Shown: piece by piece, positions 63,743 to 64,000 of the stretch
Layout of the letters: each line of letters starts with the position of its first letter
How positions within the stretch are numbered: position 1 is the stretch's first letter
Made by a program: the position numbers and the translations under genes
Notes under the pieces: generated by a model
What the model was told of the DNA's origin: nothing
What the model saw: the letters and a program-made list of their open reading frames with translations, nothing else
The model's database searches: none
NCBI GenBank assembly: GCA_016700115.1
Contig: CP064999.1
Location: 4,955,501-5,019,500 of the forward strand
From: Sphingobacteriales bacterium
GTDB lineage: Bacteria > Bacteroidota > Bacteroidia > Chitinophagales > UBA2359
Direction: 5' to 3'
Length of the DNA stretch: 64,000 nt

Positions 63743-64000
63743 ATGGGCAGACTTATTTTATTAATATTTTGGGGGTTACCGCTCGCTCTTATTGCACAGA
63801 ATGAAGCAGATATCGATTCTTTGAATAGAATTATTTCAGGTAATTTTCACGACACAATAAAAGTTGATGTATTCCTGACTTTAGCAGGTAAATATGTCAA
63901 TCATTCTCCTGTAAAAGCAATAGTTTATTGTAAAGAAGCGCACGCCCTCTCGGAAAAAATAAATTATGAAAATGGACTTTCCAATTCACTTGGATGGTTA
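63743..64000 (+). CDS. TPR-type secreted protein, N-terminal part (runs off the window)
   Basis: 86 codons to the right edge. A signal peptide MGRLILLIFWGLPLALIAQ is followed by NEADIDSLNRIISGNFHDTIKVDVFLTLAGKYVNHSPVKAIVYCKEAHALSEKINYENGLS. This is the beginning of the tetratricopeptide array typical of Bacteroidota sensor kinases or LuxR-type regulators with N-terminal TPRs (DTxxV..L..LA..Y....KAI.Y..EA). What follows the window is unknown. Confidence 0.75.
   Translation, partial: MGRLILLIFWGLPLALIAQNEADIDSLNRIISGNFHDTIKVDVFLTLAGKYVNHSPVKAIVYCKEAHALSEKINYENGLSNSLGWL

Overview
The window looks like the chromosome of a free-living Bacteroidota (Chitinophagia/Saprospiria-like). The evidence is the low GC content, TTTG-N19-21-TAnnTTTG promoters, and secreted proteins ending in type IX secretion (T9SS) sorting domains: type A at 39293, 43102 and 59923, type B (gliding-motility C-terminal) at 11364. 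PKD-, RCC1- and SBBP-repeat surface proteins, a TonB-dependent receptor and an AsmA-like protein agree. No plasmid or phage backbone and no CRISPR array was seen.

Layout. 1-7 kb is an accessory strip: a decayed DDE transposase, an intradiol-dioxygenase-like enzyme, an NmrA-like reductase, an antitoxin next to a broken MazF-like toxin, an SBBP-repeat secreted protein and a dead IS5-family element. 7-15 kb holds a secreted alpha/beta hydrolase, an unrecognised protein, an ArsA-type ATPase and a large T9SS type B surface protein split by one frameshift. 15.3-21.1 kb is a minus-strand five-gene cluster: coiled-coil protein, PspA-like membrane coiled-coil protein, ABC substrate-binding protein fused to an OmpA domain, ABC permease and ABC ATPase. 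The permease carries, between its first and second membrane helices, about 130 residues that align by eye with the GroEL apical domain. This is the most unusual content of the window.

21-34 kb carries NDH-2, a class IV aminotransferase with a sulfotransferase-like partner (the two halves of a plant fusion protein), a PhlG-like hydrolase with a bicovalent-flavin oxidase, a copper P-type ATPase, a VTC/DUF4956 pair and a PnuC/NadR-kinase pair. 34-50 kb is mostly housekeeping (YfhO, RmlD, RluA, Fmt, MsrB, saccharopine-dehydrogenase-like protein, guanine deaminase, DUF2520, ferredoxin, IscX) plus two T9SS cargo proteins. One of these has twelve PKD domains, four of them nearly identical at the DNA level. 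50-56 kb has an RRM protein, a tandem tRNA-Val(TAC) pair behind a consensus promoter, an AsmA-like protein, a histidine kinase and an ankyrin protein.

57-61 kb has a TonB-dependent receptor followed by an RCC1-repeat T9SS protein. Just after this gene sits an IS1634-family element of 1852 bp with perfect 20-bp terminal repeats. It is flanked by identical 194-bp direct repeats, the long target duplication known for this family, yet its transposase is broken by several frameshifts. The window ends inside a TPR-like gene.
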